From: Microplitis mediator
Taxonomy: Eukaryota > Arthropoda > Insecta > Hymenoptera > Braconidae
Assembly: GCF_029852145.1 (NCBI RefSeq)
Contig: NC_079978.1
Span: 17,837,774 to 17,901,773, forward strand
Direction: 5' to 3'
DNA length: 64,000 bases
The first letter of the stretch is position 1. Each line of letters opens with the position of its first letter. A program made the position numbers and the translations under genes. A model generated the notes under the pieces. It searched no databases. It worked only from the letters and a program-made list of their open reading frames with translations, and was not told the origin of the DNA. Of the stretch, positions 35,606 through 46,812 are shown in pieces.

Positions 35606-36346
35606 TTACATTATCCGTTCTTGTAACTTTATGCCTAAAAATAATCTAATTTCTTTTAAATTGACCATCTGAAATTTATTCATCAAATACTCTTTCAAAC
35701 TATTCATAGTATTTATATCTGAAGTTGCTACAACAAGATCATCAACATATAACACTAGATAAATGTTCTTTAAGACATCTCTTAAATCTAAAATATAAAT
35801 ACAACGATCTACAGAAGAATTTTGAAAATTTAATTCTTTTAATGTAGACTCAAATGCTTCAAACCAGCAGCGTGCAGCCTGCTTTAAACCATACAGAGCT
35901 TTGTTCAATCTGCACACCTGATTTTTATCGCATTTGACTCCCTCAGGTATTTTTATATAAATTTCTTCTTTTAATTTGCCATTCAAAAAGGCTGTCTTCA
36001 CATCCAAATGATGCAGTAACAGATTATTCTGATTGGCAAGTGCAACTATGAATCTCAAACTAGCAATTCTAGCAACTGGCGCAAAAGTTTTATCATAGTC
36101 TACCATATATTCTTGACTAAAACCTCTAGCAACTAATCGAGCTTCATATTTATGTGGATTTCCAAACTCATCATTTTTGATTGTAAATATCCACTTACAG
36201 TCTACAATGTTTTTATCTTTAGGTCTTGGTACCAATGTCCAAGTATTATTAATACGAAGTGAATCGAGTTCACTTTCAACAGCTCGTTCCCACTCAACCC
36301 TATCATTCCTATTTTTTAATTTCATTATACGAACTAGGAATTTCAT
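35606..36346 (-). pseudogene. Copia reverse transcriptase domain (open fragment)
   Basis: The open frame of 246 codons begins just after the linker with WERAVESELDSLRINNTW. It contains the copia RT hallmarks: KWIFTIKNDEFGNPHKYEAR, LVARGFSQ, DYDKTFAPVARI, LDVKTAFLNGKLKEEIYI and LNKALYGLKQAARCWF. The catalytic YVDD box (LVLYVDDLVVAT) is followed by FLGIKL. All RT motifs look intact. The frame is interrupted afterwards and continues in another frame at 35555. It synthesises cDNA from element RNA in virus-like particles. Upstream start and downstream RNase H are separated by breaks, so as a polyprotein it is dead in this copy. Confidence 0.93.
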
Positions 36347-36586
36347 GCATTATTGATTGAGCAGATAACATACAATCGTCAGGCAAACTATTTTCACTAT
36401 ACGAAATCCGAGGACGGCTTTTGATCCTATTACTCCTCCTACAACTGGCTTCTGATTTATTCCTATTATGTAACTTAGGAATTTTATTATCTTTATGACT
36501 ATTTACTTTATGTATTAAATCTGATTTATCGTTATTAGATATACTTAAACTATCTGGTTTATCATCACCAGATTAACTTACACCAT

Positions 36587-37400
36587 CTGATTTATTAATA
36601 TCAGATTTATCTAAACTGTCTGATTTATTAATATCAAATTTATCAACTATCTGGCTTATTCATATCAGATTTATCTAAACTATCTGATTTATTAATATTA
36701 GATTTATTTAAACTGTCTGATTTGTTAATATCAGATTTATCTAAATTATCTGATTTATTAATATCAGATTTAACAATATCAGATTTATCTAAATTATCTG
36801 ATTTACCATTATCAGATTTATTTAAACTATCTGCTTTACTACTATCAGATTTCTTTGGACTATCTGATTTATCAATATCAGATTTATTCAAACTATCTGA
36901 TTTACCAATATCAGATTTATTCCAACTATCTGATTTATCAATATCAGACTTATTTAAACCATCTTATTTATTAACATCAGATTTATTTAAACTATCTGAT
37001 TTATCAATATCAGATTTATTCAAACTATCTGATTTACCAATATCAGATTTATTCCAACTATCTGATTTATCAATATCAGACTTATTTAAACCATCTTATT
37101 TATTAACATCAGATTTATTTAAACTATCTGATTTATCAATATCAGATTTATTGGAACTATCTGATTTATCAATATCAGATTTATTTAAACTATCTGATTT
37201 ATTATTATCAGATTTATTGGAACCATCTGATTTATCAATATCAGATCTATTTAAACCATCTGATTTATCAATATCAGATTTATTTAAACTATCTGATTTA
37301 TCAATATCAGATTTATTTAAACCATCTGATTTATCAATATCAGATTTATTTAAACTATTTGATTTATTATTATCAGATTTATTCACACAATCTGGTTTAT
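36587..37400 (-). repeat. 33-bp in-frame minisatellite in the copia linker (DKSDSLNKSDI repeats)
   Basis: About 24 units of 33 bp encode the 11-residue repeat DKSDSLNKSDI and variants on the minus strand. A higher-order duplication of 132 bp (four units) is visible at about 36870-37000 and 37001-37132, and both copies carry the same stop (TCTTATTTATTA on the plus strand). Copia polyproteins normally have a variable, low-complexity linker between integrase and reverse transcriptase; this is an expanded version. Confidence 0.9.
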
Positions 37401-37436
37401 CATGACCAGATTTGACTCACCCATTTGATTTGCCCG

Positions 37437-37780
37437 TATCAGATTCATCCAGGCCAATGATTGACTGAGTTTAACAATTCGTTAGTGACTACAGTTTCAT
37501 TACCTGAGTTTAACCTTTCGTCCGTGACTACTCGAATGATTGACTGAGTTTAACAATAAGTTAGTGACTACAGTTTCTTTACCTGAGTTTAACATTACGT
37601 CCGTTACTACTCGAATGATTGACTGAGTTTAACAATTAGTTAGTGACTACAGTTTCTTTAGCTGAGTTTAACATTACGTTAGTGACACCAGTTATTTTAT
37701 CTGGGTTTAACATACTGTTAGGGACTACAGTTACTTTACCTGGGTTTAACATTTTGTTAGTGACACCAGTTTCATGACCT
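37437..37780 (-). repeat. Minisatellite of about 39-bp units in the copia linker
   Basis: Units contain CTGAGTTTAACATTACGTTAG (plus strand) with CTACAGTTTCTTTAC. Some neighbouring units are 40 bp, which would shift the frame. Confidence 0.8.
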
Positions 37781-37935
37781 AAGTTTTTTGTCAACATGTA
37801 CAGATTTTATTTTCGGTCTAGAATTAACAAAAATTTTTCTTTTGACTACAATAAAGTCTCTCACTACCACATATTTTTCACTCTCAATTTCGAAAACTCT
37901 GTACCCGTTTGGTTCATAATCTACCAGAATTCCCT

Positions 37936-37969
<34 letters not shown>

Positions 37970-38170
37970 CACCAAATTTATTTCTGTTAGTTTTCTTGTG
38001 TATATACACAATGAACCAAACACTTTAAGATACTTGGTTGATAGCCTTTTTATTATACCACATTTCATATGGTGTTCGAGATTGATTCAATGCCCTACTC
38101 GGAACATTATCAATTAAATATGTTGTAGTAAGTACTGCATTATCCAGAAATTTTATCTGAACTTCAAATA
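37772..38170 (-). pseudogene. Integrase C-terminal region (copia Pol), frameshifted
   Basis: The first part (38170 to about 38045) reads KFLDNAVLTTTYLIDNVPSR and then TPYEMWYNKK, the conserved end of the copia integrase core. After a frameshift, the second part (38068-37772) reads KYLKVFGS, then KGILVDYEPNGYRVFEIES, which is the copia integrase tail. Between them sits a run of nine lysines coded by 27 consecutive A residues on the minus strand, an unusual homopolymer that could also provoke sequencing or replication slippage. The catalytic D-D-E residues of integrase lie upstream, where I see no intact frame. The role would have been cDNA insertion into the host genome. Confidence 0.82.
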
Positions 38171-38499
38171 AATATTCTCTACCAATTTTAATGTACATCA
38201 ATAAACTCGTTTGACATTAAATTGAACCTCACTCGTTTGTAACTGAGTTAAATCTATATTTAATTAAATATACTATACACAGTAATGAGTTTAATGATCT
38301 AGAAATCGGACAAAATAATTTTTCTTATCTAGAGCCGTCGGAATGATTGGACTATAGTACATCCGAATGTACAATGAATATTGAGCTCCTAACATGATTT
38401 CGATTTTTAAACGTTTTGAATGATAATCGAGTTTGTTTTCTTTTAACGCACACTTTACATATTTAATTATTACAAATGATTTCTATTATCTGCCTTAAG

Positions 38500-38590
38500 T
38501 TTCAATCATAATATGATTCTTTGATTTAACAAATTTATGCTCACTTATATGACCTAGTCTTTCATGCTATGTACTATAATTCGTCTTATT
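38500..38590 (-). pseudogene. GAG-pre-integrase zinc-finger remnant (copia Pol)
   Basis: The minus strand encodes HERLGHISEHKFVKSKNH (HERLGHIS at 38543-38566), the conserved histidine-bearing block at the N terminus of copia-type integrase. A stop lies just upstream of the H and another soon after. The C-x-x-C half of the zinc finger is not recognisable. Confidence 0.75.
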
Positions 38591-39324
38591 ATTTCTTGAG
38601 TGACAGAATGAGCTTTATGTATTTAAACTGTGGAGCCGATCTGAATAAAATTATTAGAGGGCTTACCTTCCATGATGGGTATACCACCTTTATTAATTTT
38701 TACCCCTTTCTTATCTGAAATGACCACCATGCCTGACTTCTACAGCTTTGACACCGCTGTACAGGACTGTGTATGACCCCTTCTATCACTCCTAGAACGC
38801 TTACGTTTGTTGTCATCTGGATGAAACTTCTTTTGTTTCTAAAATAAATTCTCCGCCTTTTGCTCAGGACAATTTGATTCGTCTCTGGAGACTATCAAAA
38901 CTTTGAGCAATAATCGCTCTGTTTGTAAGACAATCAGACGTGTAAAATTGAAGAATCTTCTTTTTTTTTTTTTCTTTCAATTTATTTGAGGCTCAGCAAT
39001 AATCACTTTATATAATCACGGCACAAACTATTAAAGTAAACTAAACTCAAAATTTTATCACTATTCATTATGTAATTATTATTCAGCACATTATTATCAA
39101 GAATTATATTTAATTTTATTTTATTTGAAAATGATTATTTATAATTTATTTTTGTTTAATTATTTTAATCATTTAAAATCACATGCACTTCAATATTAAA
39201 ATTAGAAAATTTAATAGTAGATTTGATGTAAGATGATTTTCAAATTTTTATACTATTCAATTTTTTTTTTTTTTTTCTTTTGATAAATTAATCTTTCTTT
39301 CACGATTTTAATACACGGCGTATT

Positions 39325-39338
39325 CTGGGCCCATAACC
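39325..39338 (-). promoter_or_regulatory. Primer-binding site matching the initiator tRNA-Met anticodon arm
   Basis: Directly adjoining the 5' LTR, the plus strand reads CTGGGCCCATAACC. This equals the anticodon stem-loop of eukaryotic initiator methionine tRNA, so the element RNA can pair with that arm. Drosophila copia is primed by an internal half-tRNA fragment of this tRNA in the same way, which supports a close copia relationship. Confidence 0.85.
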
Positions 39339-39830
39339 TGTTGGGAATTCAGGTATGGTAATCGTGAATGAAACAAATCAATTTATTAAACAAATGAATA
39401 TTATATCTTTTATTAAAATACGCGCTCTAGGGTATGTCTTCACTCGAAAGAGATTTAGCTTAGACTAACTTATTCTCTTAATATTATTTAACTCTGAGGT
39501 CTAACAACCTCTCCTCTTTTTGTATAACAAAGATCTCTAAGTTCAAAATATATATATATATATGAGTGCAAATGAAGAAAAACATATTGCCTTGCATTTA
39601 CTTGGAATCTCTCGTCGACCCATGTACCTAAGGTCATAAAATTTGATCCATGCTAGCTTTCTTTTCTTTAAGTAAACATATACATATTTTGAACTCAACT
39701 TAGATATATACTACGACTTAAATGCAACACTGTTCGAAATATTATTTAGAACAGAATATTTAGTAAAGAGAAATAATTAAATAAAGTATATATAAGAATA
39801 AAGATTGATTTTTGTACAGAGAATCCAACA
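39339..39830 (-). repeat. 5' LTR of the copia element (492 bp)
   Basis: Begins TGTTGG and ends CCAACA, giving a six-base terminal inverted repeat. By eye identical to the other LTR. Confidence 0.93.
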
Positions 39831-40140
39831 GGAATTAATAGTTTCCAAAATAGTATGAGAACGATTCCCAAACCATTATGGGAATAGTTCCCATAATGAT
39901 ATGGGAATAGTTCCCATAATATTATAGGAATGGTTCCCATATTGATATAGGATCCATTCCCATACCATTATGGAAATGGTTCCCATAATGGTATGGGAAC
40001 TATTCTCATACTATTATGAGAACTATTCCCATAATAGTATGGACACCATTCCTATAATAGTATGGGTACAATTCCTATACCATTATGGGAACTAGTCCCA
40101 TAATGCATAGCAAAACTTCCCATAATTTTCGTTCCGTGTA

Positions 40141-40279
40141 CACTGTAAAAAATCACCAGAGTAAGTCCAAGGGGTGTAGGTGTTAAAATTGGCGGTGTTA
40201 AATTTCAACAACGAAAGCGGTGTGAAAATCACGCTGCCGCCGGTGTAGATATTCTTTACCGGTGTTAAAATATTTTACA
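40141..40279. repeat. Short CACTGTAAAAAATC MITE (family L), sharing a TA with MITE copy C
   Basis: Begins CACTGTAAAAAATCACC and ends GTTAAAATATTTTACATTGTG. The TA at 40139-40140 serves as flank for both this and the preceding element. Contains several GGTGTTAAA motifs. Confidence 0.5.
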
Positions 40280-41819
40280 TTGTGAATATTTTTACTTCTT
40301 CGATCACTACAGTTAAGTAGTGGTTTTATTAATTAATTAAATTATTGGTGATTGAAATGGTGGAAGTAAAATTCCGTAATTTTTACATAAATTTTCTGAA
40401 TAAACTTGATGAATTACTTAACAAAAGTACACCATTTATACTATTGGCTAATAAATCTAATAACCCAAAGTAACTTTAAGCCAATCAAATGCATACACTT
40501 GAATTAATTGTGTGGATTTATAATCAGGAGTTATAAACAAAAAGTAATGCAAGTTGCAAATGATGCATACAAATATTAAGTCTATGTTTTATTTACCGAC
40601 TCTATGGTTAATACAAACACAAAAAAAAATCTGTTGTAGTGCGAGAAACAAAAGCCTTACGTGAGCAAAATATCGATACCATTATAGTAGAAAATTTTAA
40701 TTTATTTACTCTCCATACAGTTGTTGCATTTAAAGTGCTGAATGCGTTGGCTCATATTGTTGTATACGAAGTAATACTAACAACAATGAATATGAGATAG
40801 TATTTTCGGATGTATTCATGAGAAATATATGAAAATTAATTTATAAAAATGAGTATGAATATTTTTCATTAGATAATAATATAATAATTAGATATTCTAT
40901 AATTCGAATTATTCGTTGTGACGAGCACGGGAAAAATATATAAAAATATATATATAAATATAATGTAAAATGTATAAATAACTAGCTAAAAATGAAATAA
41001 AAATAATTAGACTATAAGTGCGAAAGAGAGAGAGAGAGAGCGGCGAGTGAGTGACAAGCGCGACCGAGTATCTGACGGGAAGAGCGAGCACCAAGCGGAG
41101 GGAATAGCGCAGAGTGGGAAATATGTTTACGGCGGCGTCCGCTAGAGTGCGCAGGACTTTTTAATATTCTCCTAGGGGAACACTTGACTTAGAAGTGTTA
41201 TAAGCCGGTCTAGGTGACGGAACGAATCAAAGTTAATGATCTAGTGGATTTTTTTTCAATTTTTTACCACGAACACACTACATATCTAAAATAACTATAA
41301 TAGAAAAATATAAAGCGAATACAAAATCAATTGGTAGAGTTCCACAGGAACAGGAACAATTTATATAAAGTTACAAATTATAAAACATATGTAATCCATT
41401 TGTATGGACTTATTAATATAGATATTTTGAAACTGAACTGAACTGGATCGAATCAGATGAGCTCAGTACGAGCGATGCGCACGAGCTGAACTATTGTCAG
41501 CAGCGGGCGTTTTTGGCTGATGCCAATTTCCGGATTCGAATCGATTAATCCGAAAAGTTTTACGAATAACTCAAAATATTTGTAAATTTAAATCATTTGA
41601 TTCAAATTTCAAATCGAACAGATGTATTCGTCCCCTTTTGATTTGCACATCATTTAAATATAAATCTTGGAACAAATGATATATATTTAGAATGTAAATT
41701 GATGTATGTAAATAATTTTGATTTAATTGATCATCAGCCGTATGATATAGTGTCAGTTTATACGTATTGAATTTAAACAAGAACAAATATACGTTTATAA
41801 ATATTTTATGATGGATATT
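40280..41819. other. No recognisable gene; GC-richer patch at 41020-41240
   Basis: The patch starts with a (GA)n microsatellite (about 41026-41040) and has an LTR-like feel, but I find no matching TG...CA ends or target duplication. Confidence 0.35.
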
Positions 41820-42171
41820 GTCAAGTGTTCACCGACGGCTCGATCAAATATGATAAAAAATATGCGTAATTGTTTATGATAACGTCCTCATGTTCCAACT
41901 ACCCAAGTTCTGCAGCATCTTTTCATGCAAATTACTAGCAACAGACAAAGCAATATATCTCGTTATAGAAAACAACTTACCAAAAAATATACTTCTAACT
42001 GGCTCTAAGTCATCGCTTGATGCCATTGCAAACCCAGTAAATAACGACGCTAGAATCAGAATAATCCAAAACAAACTTCATTCGTTATATCCAAAGCAAA
42101 TCCTTATAGTTCTCGCATGGCTACCATCTCATCAACGGTTGAGTGGAAATGAAAAAATTGACGAGCCTTAA
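41820..42171 (+). pseudogene. RNase H domain of an I/Jockey-type non-LTR retrotransposon (decayed)
   Basis: VFTDGSIKYDKK starts at 41825 and matches the first RNase H strand with its catalytic aspartate. After a stop and frame change, the frame 41890-42171 reads SIFSCKLLATDKAI, LLTGSKSSLDAIAN, then IVLAWLPSHQRLSGNEKIDE. This follows the family order of A-E-x-x-A-I, S-D-S-x-S-x-L, and V-W-V-P-x-H-x-x-x-x-G-N-E-x-A-D. The catalytic glutamate (now K) and second aspartate (now G) are lost, while H and the last D remain. Clearly a dead remnant. Confidence 0.78.
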
Positions 42172-42430
42172 AGTTGAAAAAAAGGACTTTTTTTTTTTGT
42201 AAGTTAACGACATTATTGCTTTCCACACGAAAAAATATCGAAGCCTAACGATAACTATTTCCGTAGACTCGTAAATTCCCACCGTTATTTTTCACAAGAT
42301 TAACATCGTTAAGTACCCTTATCTTCGGTATTTTTCCCTCACATAATGAATGAACATTTAATTCCCACATTATAAATTCATTCAATACAAAGTAAGGAAT
42401 GGAAAAGGCGATAAAAAAAACAGCTAACTA

Positions 42431-44732
42431 CACGGAAAGAATTTTTGTATGAATATTGCCATGTCGTTTATTCTAAAAATTACTCTAAATCGAGTAATCT
42501 TGGGCCGTTACGACTTTTTACTTTTTAGCCCACAGAAATTAGCCAAATCGGCGGTGCCAACTGGAAATTGATCGAAAAATTAGAATTTTTTGAAATTTCG
42601 ATACCAAGTAGGATAATACGAAATTCTAACAAGTATCTAATGGCGGTCTCAATTTGTTTATAAATAATAGGCAAACAAAAAAAACGTAAATTAAAAATTA
42701 AATATCTCTGAAACTATCAATCTAGCGGGTTAAGTTTTCACATAAAATTTGTAGAGCTTAATAAAATCTACAATTTTGCTTTTGGGTAAATCCCCGTCAG
42801 ACTGATAGTTTATTAGTTATTAACAATCGAAGTTTTATAAACAAATTGAGCTAGCAAGCTGAAAAATCAACCGATTTCATTTTTTCTTTTTTCCACATAT
42901 TTCTGGTAATAAAAGGAACATTTTTAACATTTTTCAAAATTTTGATTTCGAAAATTTGATTTTTAAAAATCAAAAAACCGCTTTTTCTTTGGAAGCCAAT
43001 ATCTCCGAAACTAAATTTACTACAGCACTCGCACTTATTCTAAAAAATCTAGAATTTAATTGCGAAAAACTCGGCTATTTTGAAAAAAATTAATTTTTGA
43101 TTGGGGTCAAATAATAGCGAGTTGAACGCGAGCGGATTTTCGATAAAGCGAGCGCGTTCGCTACCCGGACTGATGGTAGAGGGGGAACTCAACAGTATTG
43201 CTCAACTGATACTTATTTACAAATAAACCGATAATAAGGTTAGAACAGTTGTACCGTGCTTGGGGAGCCGATATCAGTTGAGCACTACTGTTGAGTTCCC
43301 CCTCTACCATCAGTCCGGGTAGCGAACGCGCTCGCTTTATCGAAAATCCGCTCGCGTTCAACTCGCTATTATTTGACCCCAATCAAAAATTAATTTTTTT
43401 CAAAATAGCCGAGTTTTTCGCAATTAAATTCTAGATTTTTTAGAATAAGTGCGAGTGCTGTAGTAAATTTAGTTTCGGAGATATTGGCTTCCAAAGAAAA
43501 AGCGGTTTTTTGATTTTTAAAAATCAAATTTTTGAAATCAAAATTTTGAAAAATGTTAAAAATGTTCCTTTTATTACCAGAAATATGTGGAAAAAAGAAA
43601 AAATGAAATCGGTTGATTTTTCAGCTTGCTAGCTCAATTTGTTTATAAAACTTCGATTGTTAATAACTAATAAACTATCAGTCTGACGGGGATTTACCCA
43701 AAAGCAAAATTGTAGATTTTATTAAGCTCTACAAATTTTATGTGAAAACTTAACCCGCTAGATTGATAGTTTCAGAGATATTTAATTTTTAATTTACGTT
43801 TTTTTTTGTTTGCCTATTATTTATAAACAAATTGAGACCGCCATTAGATACTTGTTAGAATTTCGTATTATCCTACTTGGTATCGAAATTTCAAAAAATT
43901 CTAATTTTTCGATCAATTTCCAGTTGGCACCGCCAAACTGGGTAAAACTGACTAATTTCTGTGGGCTATTTTGAATCACGAAATTTTACTCTTTCAGTGA
44001 GTAAAAATCAATCAGATTAATTTTTACTCACAATAACAAGTAAAAATTTTCCTAGCAACTGTCCAAATAAATTCTCTCTAATTCAATTTTTACTTGTAGG
44101 TTATGATAAAAAGTTGATGATTCATTTTATAAAATTTATATTGAATTAAAATAAAAATTACAATTAATAGGCTGAAATTTCTATAAAAAATCTAAAACCA
44201 TCTAATTGCATAAGAATATGACTTAAAATAAATATTTTGAAAAAGGAAAAAAAAATTACTGGTATTGTGTTGAAAAAGAAAAGACACAAAATTTTTTTTA
44301 ATTTTAAAATAAATATTAAGTTATAGAGAGATAAAGAGATCGTCTTTTGTTCCAAGCATACGTTTGTGTGCGTAGCATGTAAGTTGTCACGAGCAAAATA
44401 AAAGACGTTTAATCGAAGCCGATATTAACCGAAGATTAACGAAGACTACTGAATTATTACTCTGCAGTTTAAAGTAAAAAATACTTCAATAGATTCGAAA
44501 TTTTATTTGAAGTACAAGTAATTTTTCATCATAACATCAATAGGTTTAAAGAAATGGTATATTGGGGAGTAAAAATTAATACACGTAGAATAAAAATTCG
44601 TAGATTCAGATAAAATATTCACAATAACCGATTAAATGTTAAAAGTTTAAATAAAAAAAACTCATTTTTTGGAATGACCCAGGATTACTCGAAATAGCAG
44701 AGTAATTTTCATCAAAAAGTTCTTTCCGTGTG
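42431..44732. mobile_element. CACGGAAAGAA-terminus element (family R) hosting the foldback element
   Basis: The left end is CACGGAAAGAATTTTTGTATG and the right end is CATCAAAAAGTTCTTTCCGTG. TA lies before it (42429-42430). Both arms carry TTACTC...GAGTAA motifs. Split by the foldback at 42528-43966, without which it is about 0.86 kb. The 63-codon frame near 44164 is not convincing. Confidence 0.65.
42528..43966. mobile_element. Foldback element with inverted arms of about 690 bp, TA-flanked
   Basis: The arms 42528-43211 and 43272-43966 are inverted and almost identical by eye; the main difference is a short indel near the outer end. The spacer is about 60 bases. The outer ends are GCCCACAGAAATTAG and CTAATTTCTGTGGGC, with TA at 42526-42527 and 43967-43968. 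No coding capacity beyond chance (a 73-codon frame crosses the loop). A transcript would fold into a dsRNA stem of nearly 700 bp. Confidence 0.92.
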
Positions 44733-45977
44733 TATTTTTAAAAGACATCCAACTTTTTAGAAAAATAAGACGAACATTTAGAATAATCTTACAAGGGTTC
44801 AATTAATATAGCACAGAATTTCAGTACACTAAAAATAATCAGGTCATCACTTCTGCAAAAGAAACATTTAGACCGACTTAATAAGCTTCAATTGGTTTTT
44901 TTTTTTTACTTGTGATTGCATAATAATTTTGACTTATTTGAATTAGGGTTTAAAGTTGTTTTAGTGAGAAATCCACTTCCGTTCCGGTGGCCGGATGTTA
45001 TACAATTTTCAATAATATTTGCATATCCACACCTTAACCGGGAAAATATGAGTCCAATAATTTCAATTTGTATACATTTGAGAGTAAAAAAAAAAAAAAT
45101 ATCAATAATAAAATTTGTATGAAAATTTAGTGACCCAATATCTAGAAAAACATATTTGGGTATGACACTTTGTGAACACAAATTATGTAAATTTTTAACA
45201 TGACGGTTATGTGCGACTATTTTATACTTGGTAGAAGAGAACTTGTACGGCAAATGTCTGAATAAATAACATGAATTGCCATAACACTTCTATGATATTG
45301 AATATCATTTTTTGACAATTGGTATCGGCATATTTTACAATAATTTTTAAATTTAAAAATAAAAAGAATGTTATTGTGAAAATACACAAAACCTTAATAA
45401 ATTTTTTGTTAGGTTATAAATTTAAAGTTAAGGTACTTGACCACCTTGGGAAGCTAAAAATACGACATTTTCAATAACATTTTTTCAGGCCCTGTATAAA
45501 ATATTACAATGATTTTTTTTTTAACTTTTTTTGAAGTTTATGTAGAATACAAAAATATTTGAGTTTTTTTTAGTTTCATTTTTTAACAACTATCCAAGGG
45601 GCGCCAGAGTCGAGGCCTAAAAAAAATGGATTCCTACAACGGACAGTTAATCTCAGGATTGATGAATTTGAAACAAAAAAACAAAACGGCATCTTCAAAA
45701 GAAAGTTCCCTTACCTGATAATACCACAATTTGTCAAAATAAAAAACGATGGATGTTTCGAAAAATTGAAAAAACTCTCCTGTTTTTCACTATTTCCTGC
45801 TACATAGGAAATGTTATAATTATTTATTTGTTTTTTTTTTTGCAAAATGTGCTAAATTGGTATACAAAACATCCCATCGAACAAAACAAGACCAAAATCA
45901 TTGAAAGCGGCCGAGTAGTTTCGAAGATTAACTGTCTACCATTTGAAAAAAATAAGTTTCAAGAAAAATGCATTTAA
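44733..45977. other. No recognisable gene
   Basis: AT-rich. The frames at 44906-45253 and 45753-45977 show no motif. Confidence 0.4.
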
Positions 45978-46812
45978 GGAGGTTCATCGGTAGCAGTAGT
46001 TCGCAACTTTTAGAACGATTTCTCTCGTGTAAAACATTCTAAGTATAATAAGAAGTGGTTGAGATACAGTACACTTTTGTGCATCCTCTTGTATGCGCAG
46101 AAGTATAAAAATGATCCCATTGCGTCTTTTCTCAGACTTGGCTACGTTGCATTCTAACTTAGAATATTTTTCCCCTTGAGCATGTGTTGTAGAAAGTGTT
46201 TTGAATAATTTCGAGGTTATACATAGTTGGAGATAACAAATAATAAATATTTGTATTGCAGTTATTTATAATTTATACCTTTTATTATTTTAAATATAAT
46301 ATATATTTACCCTTCCCTATACGGTAACCTTATGTTTAACCTATATCCGTAAAGTTTTTATAATTATTTAAATCTGTTGGGCTTCTACTGTGTTTTAAAC
46401 TTTCCGCGCACTGCAACGTTGCCAAGTCACTATCTCTCACTTGTCAGGTTATGGGAGAAAGCTTGAAAATCATTAAAAGTAACAAACTTTAAAAATTAAT
46501 TACAAAAAAATGAATACCGCTCGTTTATGTTTTTATTGAAAAAAATTACTTGTTATAAATTGAATTAATAGTTTTTAACTTTTAAAAAAATGTTGTAAAA
46601 AAAGTATGATTGTTATTTAATAAAATTCTCACTCTAACTACGGTCAACATAGGGAATGCATGTTAAATGTACGATTTTTAATTGTTGATATTTCAAAATT
46701 TAGTACCGCAAGGACTATTTTAAAAAATTCCTACGTATACAGGACACTTCAAAGTATTTGTATTTCAAAATTGAAAGATATTGTAAAAAAAGTGATTATC
46801 CGATGAACCTCC
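45978..46812. mobile_element. 835-bp MITE with TTAA target duplication (piggyBac-like target)
   Basis: TTAA flanks both ends (45974-45977, 46813-46816). The 13-base termini GGAGGTTCATCGG and CCGATGAACCTCC are exact inverses. No coding capacity. TTAA duplication is characteristic of piggyBac transposase, although canonical piggyBac ends start CCC. Confidence 0.72.

Larger units (their letters stand above)
34004..39830 (-). mobile_element. Copia-family LTR retrotransposon, 5.83 kb, recent but coding-defective
   Basis: Two 492-bp direct repeats (LTRs) bracket a 4843-bp interior. The 5-bp target duplication GGAAT precedes 34004 and follows 39830. On the minus strand the order is 5' LTR (39339-39830), primer-binding site, leader, GAG-pre-integrase zinc-finger remnant, integrase remnant, minisatellite linker, reverse transcriptase, RNase H, polypurine tract, 3' LTR. 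This order, with integrase before RT, defines Ty1/copia. The interior shows at least two frameshifts and several stops, and I could not find gag or protease. It sits inside a palindromic MITE. Confidence 0.93.
32238..40138. mobile_element. CACGGAAA palindromic MITE, copy C, hosting element D and a copia
   Basis: Starts CACGGAAAAAAGATTATGG after TA (32236-32237) and ends CATAATTTTCGTTCCGTG before TA (40139-40140). The body is of the GGAATGGTTCC type. The MITE sequence is interrupted at 33055-33979 (family D) and 34004-39830 (LTR element), and resumes at 39831 up to the end. Confidence 0.78.

Noticed and set aside
36587..37400. CRISPR-like array of 33-bp repeats
   Set aside because: No unique spacers; it is an in-frame minisatellite of a copia linker in a eukaryotic genome.
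36722..37405. Open frame of 227 codons on the plus strand, rich in SDLFKLSDLSI
   Set aside because: Antisense shadow of the copia minisatellite.
41020..41240. LTR-like GC-rich patch
   Set aside because: No TG...CA ends, target duplication or second copy found.
43161..43382. 73-codon frame across the foldback loop
   Set aside because: Arises from the inverted repeat; no protein signature.
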